From positions 248,001 to 312,000 of the forward strand of contig WOGZ01000004.1 in assembly GCA_009733775.1 (NCBI GenBank): a DNA stretch of 64,000 nt, in the 5' to 3' direction. Origin of the DNA: Alectoria sarmentosa (taxonomy: Eukaryota > Ascomycota > Lecanoromycetes > Lecanorales > Parmeliaceae). Under the pieces are notes generated by a model, which was not told the origin of the DNA, made no database searches, and saw only the letters and a program-made list of their open reading frames with translations. A program made the position numbers and the translations under genes. Position 1 is the first letter of the stretch. Every line of letters starts with the position of its first letter. This document shows positions 1-10,610 of the stretch, one piece after another.

Positions 1-834
1 GGACGCAATGATCTCATCGCATCGGCCAAAGGCGATTTTACGCAGCCAATTCTGGAATCAATCGCGGACCTTGATCGAGATCTCAAAATCGAGGTCCTAG
101 CAGAATTATCTGCCACCATCTCATTGGCGCCAAAACCAAATGGTGAAGTCTTTGAGAAGGTGACAGACCTTATTTGCGATACGGTAGCAGCCATGACTGC
201 GGACTCTGACATGGAGGCAGATTGGCGTATCCTCGCACTTAAGCAGGACCTTAACAGACTGAAGTTTCGTTCTGTGGAAAAAGGTACGGAAAAGGAAGTT
301 TTAGTTCTGCCTAGACGTCTGTCTTTTCAGCCCGGTCTGGAACATGTAGAGGGGCCAATTCCAATCCTCCGTTACCACCAATCTTACCATCCTACTTTGC
401 TCGGCCGACTGTTCTCTTGGCACAGAAGTCCCAGGGGAAAAGTTGTTGAGAAGGAGGAAGACTCTGCAAGCGGCCGTTCCTCATTTGGCCTGCTCCGCCG
501 ATTATTTTCTCCGGAAACAAATTCCTTTCCGAACGCTGATAAGTACCCTGCACCCTTTTCAGAATCCTCAAGGTTCCCAAATCCGGATCCATCGGTCGAA
601 TTAGTGCCACAGCAGACGATCAACGAGCAGCAGCGTCCACCTGTCCGGACTAGTCTCTCTCATGCCGACACTGGCGCAAATGTAAACAAGCAACTGACGC
701 CGAACCACAAAGGAACAGAACAAACAGCTCTCGCTCCATCCAATATTTTACTACGACCAGAAAGGCTTCCCCAGCGGGTTCTGGAAGACCGTGAGGAGCT
801 GTTCAACGCCCTTTTCGGAGATGAAATATCTTAG
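1..834 (+). CDS. 3' part of an unknown protein gene (5' end outside window)
   Basis: Frame 1 is open from the first base to the TAG at 832-834 (277 codons visible), so the gene starts left of the window. The first candidate methionines lie well inside this open frame, so no start is chosen. The visible N-terminal part is helical and acidic. The remainder is rich in Ser, Pro, Arg and Asn and looks disordered. I recognise no domain, transmembrane segment or catalytic motif. No intron is needed in the visible part. It is followed by about 790 bases without a gene and then by a belt of broken genes, so it may be the last intact gene before that belt. Function unknown. Confidence 0.6.
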   Translation, partial: GRNDLIASAKGDFTQPILESIADLDRDLKIEVLAELSATISLAPKPNGEVFEKVTDLICDTVAAMTADSDMEADWRILALKQDLNRLKFRSVEKGTEKEVLVLPRRLSFQPGLEHVEGPIPILRYHQSYHPTLLGRLFSWHRSPRGKVVEKEEDSASGRSSFGLLRRLFSPETNSFPNADKYPAPFSESSRFPNPDPSVELVPQQTINEQQRPPVRTSLSHADTGANVNKQLTPNHKGTEQTALAPSNILLRPERLPQRVLEDREELFNALFGDEIS

Positions 835-1621
835 TCCGTAGGTAAATCGACAATGTCTTCACAATTTTCTCTGCCAATCTGGAGCTCAACAGACGTCAAC
901 ATCGACTAGTCAAGTAGTATAAATCGATTACTCTCGTATACTGACCTCGCTCGCACTGGTCATCCGCAAGATCGGAAATGAGTATCGTTGTCAACCGGAC
1001 AACTACTTCCTACGGCCTTCTGACGTCGACTAACCCATGAGCTCTCCATTCTGTGTCTTGGATCTATTTGAGAGTACCACTATCGACGTTTTCCCCGGAT
1101 ACACGGTCTGGTACCTACAGCTGCAAGCGACTAACTTCGGGCTCAACTACCCCTATTGATCTCAGAATTCTGCATATTCACCTACGAATCTGACCACAAC
1201 GAATGTCCGCTTGCAACGAGGACACTGTATGGAGTCGATTATTTTTGATGGAGAATAACGTCCGTGATAGTTTCAAAAGTCGAGTACGACAATTCGAAAT
1301 CCCTACTCGTGATTCAATGCTGATAGATTAGGCCGAGCTAGACATCTCATCTTCCACGCGAAGCGATCAATTCATCTTCAACCTCCCTCCTTCGTCCAGT
1401 CATGCCCTCTTCTGGTTAACATACAATGTATAATCCTGTGACTCAAATGAGTCATGACCTAGCCTGATCAATTAGCCGGTGAGAACAAAAATGACAATGG
1501 CGAAGAAGACAATAACGCGTATACGAATACGTCGACTTATCATGGCGGTTCGGGTGACTCAACGATCTATTTTACGCATCCTACTCCATCCAATGATCCC
1601 CAAAATCCAATTGAGTATCGT
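835..1621. other. intergenic, no gene seen
   Basis: Both strands are closed by frequent stops. A plus-strand frame without an ATG opens at about 1467 and runs into the kinase scrap at 1622. No RNA gene or repeat recognised. Confidence 0.6.
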
Positions 1622-1744
1622 ATGACTCAGCTCAGAGGATGGAAGATAACGGACATGTCGGAGAACTTCTTGATGGGTGTGGGGAAGCAAGGGAATCGGG
1701 TTCATGTGACGGATTTGGGTCTCGTCAAGGAACGCCTTAATTAA
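1622..1744 (+). pseudogene. casein kinase 1-like catalytic-loop fragment (relic)
   Basis: The frame that contains the ATG at 1622 and ends at the TAA at 1742-1744 encodes a stretch around SENFLMGVGKQGNRVHVTDL, followed by GLVKE. This matches the segment of casein kinase 1 that runs from the PDNFLMG part of the catalytic loop through the DFG metal-binding motif (here DLG). The rest of a kinase is not present: no glycine loop or VAIK lysine upstream, and no APE region or C-lobe downstream. The open frame extends upstream without an ATG to about 1467 but that part is not kinase-like. I read it as a scrap of a CK1-type gene left by rearrangement. A chance match is unlikely given the ordered residues, but function is very unlikely. 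Confidence 0.6.
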
Positions 1745-2539
1745 TCACAAGAATGTAGTGGCTTTGAAAGAGATGAAAAGGAATGAAGAGCCATTGTCTG
1801 GTGTAGGACAAGCATATATATCATTCGATCATGACACGTGTCTCCTGCTATGACCACTTTTCTGAAACATTCCATGCGATGGGCCATGTGCCATAGCCAT
1901 CATGCTCTGATCTCCTATGCAACTCACTAACCCACAGTCCCGCTGTAGCGAGAGGATTTTGGCAGCTTCTTATAATTTACGTATTCACTAAGTACTTTAG
2001 GTTTTACACTACCAAAAAGACAACAATCAAGTGATCTGACCGAGAGCCCTCAAATCTACCCCTAATCTTCGCCTATATTCGTCTTAATCGAACTTCAACT
2101 CTGACCTTGAGACTATGTCTCTGATTCGCCCTGGAATTTCGTCTCTATCTAAAACTTCAACGCTTGAACGACTTACTACGCAGCGTAATTCCGCTATGAA
2201 CGAAAAAACCTGCATGGGGGGGGCTAAATTTCCAAAGACATACGAAATGTACTGTGGTACTGATATGATACTCCGACCAACATTTCTCCGCACGCCAAGG
2301 AATCGCTGTCCTATCTGTTGGTCGGTATAATGACAACTATGGTATTGTGTTCAATTCCTATGGCGCTGATACAATAGTGTAACGGGTTTGTGTTTTATTT
2401 CTCATTTCTCGATCGCCGTACGATCTGGCTGATCATCGCACGATTAAGAGCGATCGTAATGATGATGCTATGTAAGTCCAGCATCGTTAGAACTGATGAT
2501 AATACTTCTCTATGACCTGGCTCGAGCCCAGCTTCAATT
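1745..2539. other. intergenic, no gene seen
   Basis: No coherent reading frame. The stretch is the 3' flank of the minus-strand TPR gene. Two short opposite ORFs around 2084-2330 lack coding character. Confidence 0.55.
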
Positions 2540-4991
2540 TTAGCTCGAAGGATCTGAGTCTACACCTCGACCGCTGATGTCTTCTGAGCAAGGCTCTGTC
2601 TCAGGTTCTTCTCTGATACCCTCCGAGATGGACCGGACACTGGGACGGCGAGCACTGCTCCATTGCCACCTTTCCAGTAGGGAGTCTCTGGCATTCTCAC
2701 CACCCGAAGAAATGCTCGCGCGGCGAGGATCGAGCTCCATTTCCGCGTCGCCTTTGTTATTCTCCGTACTTGATGTAGTGCTGAGTCGTCGAAAGTGCGG
2801 GATAGCATCCTCATAGCGGCCAAGCTTCTCTAGGATGCGGGCCATGTTCTCTACACCGCGCACAACATCAGGACATCCCTCTGGCATCTGTTCTTGAAAC
2901 CCTGTCAGTACTCTTCTGTACCGTTTTTCAGCCTCGCTATAATGTCGTTGATCTTCGGCAATCCTGCCTAACCCTTCGACTGTACGGAGCGTGTCCAGGT
3001 GGCCTCTGCCTAAAATCTTCTCCCTACCCTCTATCGCTCGGAGGTAGAGTGTCTTCGATTCGTCCAATCTGCCTTGCATCCTGTAGCTGACTGCGACGTT
3101 GTGAACGGTGGTGAGGGTGTCAGCATGCTTGAAACCTATTTTCTCTTCGCGTCCGTTGAGGGCTTGCGCGTATAGTCTTTCGGGTTTGTCGAAGTGGTGC
3201 TGGTCTCGGTATACGTTCGCCAGGCCTTCAGCAGTCCGTAGAGTGTCAGGGTGTAGCGGGCCCAAGTATTTCTCCCGTGCGTCGAGAACCTCACCGAACA
3301 GGACTTCAGCTCTATCTAGTTGGCCAATGTGACGAGATACATCGGCGACATTCTGCATGGCCGTCAGAGTATCGGGATGATTGGCCTCCAGTTCTGCCTT
3401 TCTTTGTGCCAATACCTGTTCGTAGAGAATGATTGCGTCCTCACACTTTCCCTGGTGTTGAAGGACGATGGCGTACCCAAAAACTGTATGAATTGTGTTG
3501 GGGTGCATGGGGCCTTGTTGGCCTTCAATGCCTTTCCCGTCGTTACCTTGGCCATACAAAGCCCACCGGTAGAGCTCTACAGAATCCACAAGTCGGCCTT
3601 TGTGGCGGTAGAGGACAGCTAGACTCTGGACAGTAGCTAGGGTATCAAGATGGTTTGGATCAATCTTCTTCCTTATGTCTACCACACGCTCGTACAATAT
3701 TTGACACTCAGTCCATTTACCCTGGAAGCGATTGATGGTGGCAAGGCCGTGTGCAACGGCGAGACTGTCCCGATGGTCTGCCCCAAGATTCTTTTCTCTA
3801 TGAGCGAGAACACTCAAGTACAACCTTTCTGCATCTGAATATCGTCCTTCATAGAAATACACATTTGCAAGACTCATCGGCTCGGGTGCGTGCTCGAACA
3901 ATATCTCTTCTTCGGGCAACAGAAATCCAACCCAGCCGAGAATGGCCTCGATATGTGGCGTTATGCGGCGTTCATACTGCCAGACCTCGGGCCTTCGTAT
4001 TCCAGTAGTCCATATCTCCCAGGTCCTCAGCGAAGCGCAGACGGCCTTGAAGGTCTTTTTGGTCATCTCGATCTTCTGGTCAGGTGACAACCTCTCTCCC
4101 CCAGTCCTGTACCAGCGGATGGATCGAGAAGTTCTGACTGACAATCACTCGATGTAACAATGAGAAAGACAGTAGTGGGGATGTAATTTCATCAAGTGGA
4201 AGAGCTGAAGTGCAAGATGAGCATTCTCCTTCCGGTCCCTGTTATCCATGTGCATCTCTTACCTTGAGGGTCCACGATGCACAACCCACGTTCGAGCATT
4301 TCCGGCTGGATCTCGACATTCGACAGAAATGAGCAGATGGTCAAAAGCTCGGCACTTTTGGGATGTCTTTTTTGAATCTCTTGGAAAGACAGCTCCCAGG
4401 TGGAGAAGACAGACTCCTCGTAATGCCAAACAGAAGAGGGTGGCTTTTGGCTAAGTGTGCTCTTAATGAAGGTGTGATGGAGTAACACTAGGTAGCTCGA
4501 CAGCGGTTTTTGCATTGTGTGGAGGTACGCGCCAGCCTGGTCAATAGCTAACGGCAAGCGCCCCAGCCTCTCGATAATCCGGCTTGCTTCGTTGTATTCT
4601 GTACAAAGACGCGGGTGATGAGTTCCGTTCCAACGTGGACCGAGCAGAACGGTGTATTTATCTTACCTTGACCTGTGAACGCCTGCTTACGCTTGCAGCT
4701 GCGCTGAAGTAATTCGATGCCTTCATGCTTCTGCATAACATCCAGCTCTAATTCCTCACCAAACCGAGTGCACTCGCGACGTCGAGTAGTGATAAGCATC
4801 TTGCCATTCGCTGTCACTGTAGGAAAGAAATCCCCAATATTGAAACTGTCCAAGTCGTCTACGTTGTCAAAGATCAATAGCCAGCCCATGTTTTTGGGTG
4901 ACGAAAACCAGTCCTTGACTGCTTCGACCACAAGGCTACGAGTCTTGTGGTTAAAGGCGATCTGGTCATCGCCATCAATGAGCCCAGGCAT
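2540..4991 (-). pseudogene. NB-ARC/TPR (NLR-like STAND) gene, N-terminally truncated and frameshifted
   Basis: Three exons can be laid out on the minus strand: 4991-4667, 4598-4263 and 4204-2540, with GT-AG introns 4599-4666 (68 bp) and 4205-4262 (58 bp). Exon 1 carries the kinase-2/Walker B run LLIFDNVDD and the following GKMLITTRRRE segment. Exons 1-2 join to give LPLAIDQAGAYL (the GLPLA-type motif), and exon 3 begins with a winged-helix tail ending in FSIHPLVQDWG. About eight TPR repeats of roughly 42 residues follow. Such proteins are fungal STAND receptors linked to non-self recognition and regulated cell death. Two defects are visible. The P-loop and the N-terminal effector domain are absent: a TGA lies in frame just upstream of 4991, and the MFS gene begins only 107 bp away. 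The frame also breaks at about 4093-4103, between VQDWGR and the ERLSPDQ stretch. The TPR part alone is an intact 534-codon frame and might still be expressed. Confidence 0.8.
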
Positions 4992-5098
4992 GCAACATCG
5001 TCAGATACATCAACATTTCCAATTCCCTTTCTCGCCCACTTGAAAGAGATAGATAGCTTCTCCCTATTGACCTGGAGCAACCAAACTCCACAACCAGC

Positions 5099-7030
5099 AT
5101 GTCAGATCCAACAACTCCCGAAACCAATAAGCCGCCCTCCCTAGATTCAGCAGACTTGGAAAAGACACCAGCCGGCGACACGTCTCACGACAATGCAGTC
5201 AAACCTATTGAGGACAAGACCGGCGTCCCGGATCAGAAGCCATCGAACCTACAGACTGTCCTCCTGACATGTTCCGTCTTTATGAGCATGTTCCTGGTCG
5301 CTGTGGACAGAACCATCATCTCAACGGTACGAGTACACTCCATCCAACACAGCTAGCATGCAAACGAACTTGTTAGTCGCGCTGCAAGATCCTGTGCTGA
5401 CTTCATCTGGCCAGGCCGTACATACCTCGTATCACTGATGAATTCCACTCCCTCCCTGATGTCGGCTGGTACGGAAGCGTGTACTTGTGGACATGTTGCG
5501 CGTTCCAGCTGTTGTTTGGGAAATTCTACACCTTTTACTCTGCGATGTTCGTTCTTCTTGCGAATATCCTAATATTCGAGGCTGCCTCTGCCATCTGTGG
5601 ATCTGCTCCTAGCTCAACAGCCTTTGTCGTTGGAAGAGCAATCGCCGGAGTTGGCGCCGCTGGCATCTTTGCTGGAACAGTAACTTTACTCCCATTCCCT
5701 CCCTCATCAGCCTCAACTGCTGACGGGTGTCCCTAGATTGTGTCCATTATCTATGCTGTTCCTTTGGCAAAGCGTCCAAGAATACAAGGCCTTATGGGCG
5801 CCGTCATGCGCATTGCTACGGTCATGGGTCCTTTTATTGGTGGTGCCTTTACCTCAGATATATCGTGGAGATGGTGCTTCTATATCAATCTTGGTGGCGT
5901 GGCGATGGTCGCCATTTACTTCTTCCTCAAGGTCCCGGACCGAGATACGTTCAAGCTCCCCTGGACGCAGAAGCTGTCGCAACTTGATGCTCCTGGTACT
6001 GCACTCTTGGTACTTAGTGTGGTCTGACTTACATTGGCACTTCAGTGGGGTGGCCAGACAGATGCTGTGGGTTACCCACACTATCATTCGACTTTTCGGT
6101 GTGTTGACAGTCTCCAGTGGAGCAATGGGCGTATCATCGCATTGTTGATTCTCACGGGGGTATTGCTTGTTGCCTTCGTTTTTGCCCAAGCCTTGCTACC
6201 TAAGACAGCAACGATCCCCCCGCGCATTCTCAAGTATCGGAGTGTCGCTGCTAGCTTCTGGTCAACAATCTTGGCTCTTCACAATACGTATTTGGTAAGA
6301 AGACTCCAAAGCCAGGCATTGTCATCTTATGACGACCTCGGTCATAGTGTACTACCTCCCAATCTGATTTCAATTCGTAAAAGGTGTCGCTGCTGTTGAA
6401 TCCGGCATCCGGCTCGTGCCTCTGATGCTAGGACAGGTCCTCGCGTCAATTTCTGGGGGACTTCTAAATCAGAAGATCGGATACTACACGCCGCTGGGGA
6501 TCGCAGGAGCTTGCATGATGTCCGTCGGGGCCGGACTCCTCACGACCCTCCAGGTCGGCACAAGCGAAGGGAAGTGGATCGGTTATCAAGTCCTGTACGG
6601 ATTCGGCATGGGCTTGTGTTTTCAAACCCCAAACCTTGCTACGCAGACTGTTTTGCCGAAGCCTGATGTGCCAATAGGGATGGCGCTGGTGTTCTTTGGT
6701 CAGCTCCTAGGTGCAGCTGTGTTCGTCTCTGTTGGGGAGAACGTGCTAGACAATCAGCTTTTGCAAAGGCTTTCCGGGATCCCTGGGTTTAGCAAGAGTC
6801 TTATCACGTCGGGTGGCGCCACGTCCCTGCTTGACTCCGTGCCTACGGAGTTGCGGGAAACGGTCCTTGTAGCTTATAACGATTCGCTGCGAAAGGTGTT
6901 CCAGATCGGGTTGATATTATCGTGTCTTGCCGTCCTCGGTACTGCTACGATGGAGTGGAAGAGCGTTCTTAAGAAGCCGGAGGTAAAACCTGGTGCTGCT
7001 GAAGAGAAGAAGGTCGGACCGACAGCTTAA
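5099..7030 (+). pseudogene. MFS multidrug efflux transporter (DHA2/14-TM type), disrupted
   Basis: The product resembles fungal 14-helix major facilitator toxin/drug pumps. An acidic cytosolic N-terminus (about 55 residues) precedes helix 1 with the family motif VAVDRTIIST, then [19 protein letters not shown], a [11 protein letters not shown] segment (motif C region), PRIQGLMGAVM and the C-terminal helices up to 7030. Introns that fit are 5680-5736, 6067-6117 and 6295-6347. Disabling changes: TGA at 6025-6027 between LVLSVV and [12 protein letters not shown] at 6365-6367 where the family usually has Trp in the YYLPIWFQ segment; and phase mismatches at the first intron (donor 5327, acceptor just before GCCGTAC) and at intron 6295-6347. 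Together these make a functional pump unlikely. It sits head to head with the broken NLR gene. Unusual splicing could rescue a phase break, but not the two stops. Confidence 0.8.
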
Positions 7031-7619
7031 AATAGCACTTACTAATGAAAGCGAGAGGACACGATAGTGCTATGGGCGGGAGTGTGGGTGTACCAGATGA
7101 CGTTGGCGGTGGGCTTAGGAGCCTCATCTTAGACGATGAAGCGTGAAACGACGCATCTATCCGTGTGCCAACGGCGTCAAATGAGATTCCATTTTGGACC
7201 GTGAGAGATGCCAATTTTCGAAGACCCTTTGGCATCTGTCCTTCTGGGGAGCTGTGAGGACTTGTGGATGCTTCGGAAGACTGGGGGGTATGCGATTGTT
7301 GTGGTAGAGGAAAATGGTAGATTCCCGGACGTTCAGGGTCTGTGAAATCAGCCTTCCTCTTGGCCTTGAAGACAGGCGGTTCCATTGGCTCATTCCGGAA
7401 ATATGAGCGATGTCCAGGCTCTGAAAGGCACGAACACTACTCCAAATTGGGGGGCGTTTCAACAATTCCAGTGCCAGAACAGCTGTTTCGAAGCTTGAGC
7501 CTGGAGGACGGAATAGAGGCTATGAAAATACCGGATGTTGGGGAGCAGTTGGCGTCAATTGGCGATGGGCTTGGGCAGACAGCTGACAGATGGACCAAAG
7601 GGCCTGCAGAAACGTACAT
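6969..7619 (-). pseudogene. Ser/Pro-rich ORF interrupted by one TAG (possible relic)
   Basis: On the minus strand one frame stays open from 7619 to 6969 except for a single TAG at 7437-7439. A CAG-to-TAG change would explain it. The central part, around MEPPVFKAKRKADFTDPERP, looks coding and is followed by a Ser/Pro/Gln-rich stretch. It overlaps the last 62 bases of the MFS relic, so at least the 3' portion may be chance. An alternative is a short intron ending in TTTCAG just after the TAG. No domain recognised. Confidence 0.3.
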
Positions 7620-8436
7620 CGGCGGAATTCGAGATAAGCCTGGGAGACGCTATCTGGGTCACGACCTCCTCAACCTCTGGGTAAACTCCCATCGTGACCA
7701 ACACATTTTGCGGTCATGTACTTCCATATCCTCCTTGTATCCTCATCATGGCCGCTGTATATGTATGAAGTATCAGTTCGAGCCCTGATCTGCGCAGGTG
7801 GAGTCTCCGAGCAGGAGGACACTCCCGCCGGACTAACGTTCAAGGGACCTTCAGAGGTGAGGCTTGTAATGCATGTCTTTTGATGAAGATCAGTCTAAAA
7901 GGCTAGTTCGAGGGAAAATGTGCGTTTGGATTCCTGAGTAATCAACTCGTCAATTATAGTGCTGACTCAACATCCGCAAGTTAAAGCCCGCAACGTCTGA
8001 AAAATCGAAAAGGTCTCTGAATGGATGTTCAATGAGAGTGAGCCTGACTCTGACATCCGATATCGCTTGTAACGTGACATGGGCAACATTTGCACGTCAA
8101 GCAAGCCCGGCCTCATGGGGTCCAACAGGTGCATCTCTCTTAATAATATGCTGTAAAATGAGCGACGCCAGTTCGGGAGCGTCTAGTAACAGCATAGCCA
8201 TGGTTTGGATTGTTTGATAGTACGAGGGTGAAAGCGAAGGTCGGAGGGAATGGGCGGCGACCCGGATCGTAGGCTCAAAGGACAGCTAGGCTTGGAGATG
8301 TGGTCAGCGGTGACAGGATCTATACACGTCTAATTACTATAAAATAACATTCAATTTACAAAAGCGAGTCCATCTAAATTAGACTTAAATCAATGGGGCA
8401 CTTGCTGCTTGGGTGCGACTGGTCTTGCTTTCAATA
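7620..8436. other. intergenic, no gene seen
   Basis: Short overlapping ORFs only, on both strands. No recognised domain, RNA gene or repeat. Confidence 0.5.
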
Positions 8437-9831
8437 CTAGACAGCTTTCCGATTTGGGCCCATAGAACCGATATCCTTACTAACATCGGAGGCGAGCTTG
8501 AGAATCGTGGTCTCAATCCACGATGTCTCTTCGGTCGTGATCTCATTCTCAATCCACTGGATGAGGTCAAGCTCCTCGAGCAGCCCGACCATCAGCTTTC
8601 TGTACAGAGACAGTATCCGACACAAACTCGAGGTGTTTGGGACCTCTCCAAAGCTTTCGAGATCGTGGGCAGAGTAGGTCAACTCCCTTTCGAGGACCAT
8701 AGCTTCGGCTTTCCAGCCATCTCCAATGCCTTCAATGAATTCCAAGTCTCCAACACTTTTTTGACCATTAGATTCACGTTGACCACGGACTCGTAAAGCT
8801 TGTGCGAACCATGACTCAAAAACTTTGAGGATGTGGGTGTATTTTCCTTCTAGGTCCAAGATATTGCAGATGTCTGAGACATTATGTGACAAGAGCTGCA
8901 CCTTCTCGGCAATTTGGGCACTTGATCTACCCTGACACCATTGGACTAGCGATAATTGATTAATAAGCCTCTGTTGCTCTTGAGCGACCTCCTTGAGCTC
9001 AGTATGCCGTTCGTAGAGAGCACTGAATTGGTGCTCAAACGATCGCTTAGCGCTTTTCTCCCATTGTCCTTGTACAGAGAGGGCGGAACGATGCAGGAGG
9101 TGCAATTGAGCCAATTCCATTTGCAAATGAAAAACATCAGCGGATGGAATCTCGTTCTTGCTCGCCGGCTGGGAGGACAGGATAGAGAGATCTGTCTGGA
9201 TGTTTTTCTTGGGGCTGAAGTGCTGATGCATGGCCGAGAATGCAGGTCTTGGATGTTTCATAGAGGAGTGTCTTTGGGGGAAAGTTTTCGAGGGTAGAAG
9301 GTCCGATGTGGTAGGGGGCCTCACCTGCTGGCTCAAGGACCGGCCAGGATAGGACTCTTTGGCGTTTGACTGCGGGGGCGATACCCCAGAGGTTGTCCTT
9401 ACTTGGGGAGGCGGCTGGCACAAATCTCTGAGATTTCGACTGGGATATGCTCCATTGGGATGATTGTCCCTGATCGAGTCGCGGCAGGTTGAAGGTTGTC
9501 TCGGAATACGGCCAATTTTGGCAGATTCCCGTTCCAGCTTCGTTCGTCCGAGACTGGCCGGCGGCAGCATTCCAGCATATAGCAGAGATTTGCTGGGTGG
9601 CAGCATAGTAGCAGCTTTGTTTTGAGCACCTTGAAGTACTGCCGAAGCCTGCGTTTCCCCGGGTGCAGCATGCTGGCCTTCAGTTTCATGGGTGTCTTGC
9701 TCGGGAAAAGAAGACATCGGCTTTGAAAATGGCTTGATGCTGGTCTTCTGAGGAAGCATACTTCTTCGACGCGAAGGCCCATCAGCTTGGGTTTTGGCCT
9801 TGTCCATGTCTTGGTTGGCTGTTGTAAACAT
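8437..9831 (-). CDS. conserved-looking fungal protein with helical C-terminal half, function unknown
   Basis: A single-exon frame of 464 codons with an ATG at 9831-9829 and a TAG at 8439-8437. Residues 1 to about 225 are polar and low in complexity (Ser, Pro, Gln, Arg) and probably disordered. Residues about 230-310 form a long amphipathic helical stretch (HLQMELAQLHLLHRSALSVQ onward) rich in Glu, Gln and Leu, likely coiled coil. The remaining 150 residues are also helical, with Trp-containing segments such as VFESWFAQAL and LDLIQWIENEI. No membrane segment, signal peptide or enzyme motif. A second in-frame Met lies at residue 9, so the exact start is open. The layout (disordered N-terminus, helical C-terminus) resembles cytoskeleton- or spindle-associated fungal proteins, but that is a guess from shape only. 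Confidence 0.65.
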   Translation of the reverse strand: MFTTANQDMDKAKTQADGPSRRRSMLPQKTSIKPFSKPMSSFPEQDTHETEGQHAAPGETQASAVLQGAQNKAATMLPPSKSLLYAGMLPPASLGRTKLERESAKIGRIPRQPSTCRDSIRDNHPNGAYPSRNLRDLCQPPPQVRTTSGVSPPQSNAKESYPGRSLSQQVRPPTTSDLLPSKTFPQRHSSMKHPRPAFSAMHQHFSPKKNIQTDLSILSSQPASKNEIPSADVFHLQMELAQLHLLHRSALSVQGQWEKSAKRSFEHQFSALYERHTELKEVAQEQQRLINQLSLVQWCQGRSSAQIAEKVQLLSHNVSDICNILDLEGKYTHILKVFESWFAQALRVRGQRESNGQKSVGDLEFIEGIGDGWKAEAMVLERELTYSAHDLESFGEVPNTSSLCRILSLYRKLMVGLLEELDLIQWIENEITTEETSWIETTILKLASDVSKDIGSMGPNRKAV

Positions 9832-10219
9832 TCACTGATTTTATATCCTCTGCGTCAATCCCTTATGGCAATGGGGCTCTCGCAGAAGGCCACCGACTTG
9901 CCCACATTCATTTATCTCTCAAGATCACGCGCACTATTGTTCAAGACGCTTGCTTCTGTCAGCCCGGATGATTATTTATGATTCCGCAATCTTGAAAGTC
10001 AAGTAGAACATAAAGGCATTGAAAAGTCTAGAGAAGTGCTGTGTTTTTGAAGGACTACACTACTTTGAGAGTCTTACTAGTACTGTTTGATGCAGCATTT
10101 AAGATTCAACTACATCCATGCTAATTCACTCTAAGGCTATTCTATTCATATAGGTGATACCAGATGCCATTTCGTTATCGAGACGGGGCATATCTCTCTG
10201 TCGCATTGGCTCACCGCGC

Positions 10220-10513
10220 TCAGCGCGGCATTGGCTTTAGTTCGCTCTGACTGAGCTCCTGTCTATAGCCAATTTCCCATCGCCCCATCCGTCGTTGAGT
10301 CTCCTGCTTTCTATCATGTCTGTAGTGCCATCCTTTGCTGAAGATAGATGTGTAGAGCTGGGCGAGCTGATCATCGTCAAAGATGAACGTCGACTCGATA
10401 AGCCCGATGACTCCCGCTCCCGGCGTGCAAGTAACAAATAGCCTGAATCTAAACCAGGGTTTTGGTAACGACCTTAGTAGGTATCTCGGGTAACGTTGCA
10501 ATCGTGAAACCAT
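10220..10513 (-). CDS. possible small ORF, unrecognised
   Basis: A 97-codon frame with an ATG at 10513. The middle part, with GVIGLIESTFIFDDDQLAQL followed by YTSIFSKGWHYRHDRKQE, has good coding character, whereas the N-terminal 25 residues do not. It may be the last exon of a gene whose upstream exons I cannot place, since the next gene upstream on this strand ends only about 100 bp away. It may also be a relic. No domain recognised. Confidence 0.3.
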   Translation of the reverse strand: MVSRLQRYPRYLLRSLPKPWFRFRLFVTCTPGAGVIGLIESTFIFDDDQLAQLYTSIFSKGWHYRHDRKQETQRRMGRWEIGYRQELSQSELKPMPR

Positions 10514-10610
10514 AGGCGACGTATGACGTTTCGTTTACTTCAGAACGAGCAAATTCGTTGGATGCAAAGTTTGCGCGTGGGAAGTTTCGGGGGGTTCGTG
10601 CCGTCTTGTC

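Noticed and set aside
10205..10235. Small GC palindrome CCGCGCTCAGCGCGG with flanking CATTGGC repeats
   Set aside because: Too short to assign. It is not placed at a recognised transcript end, and I see no functional support.
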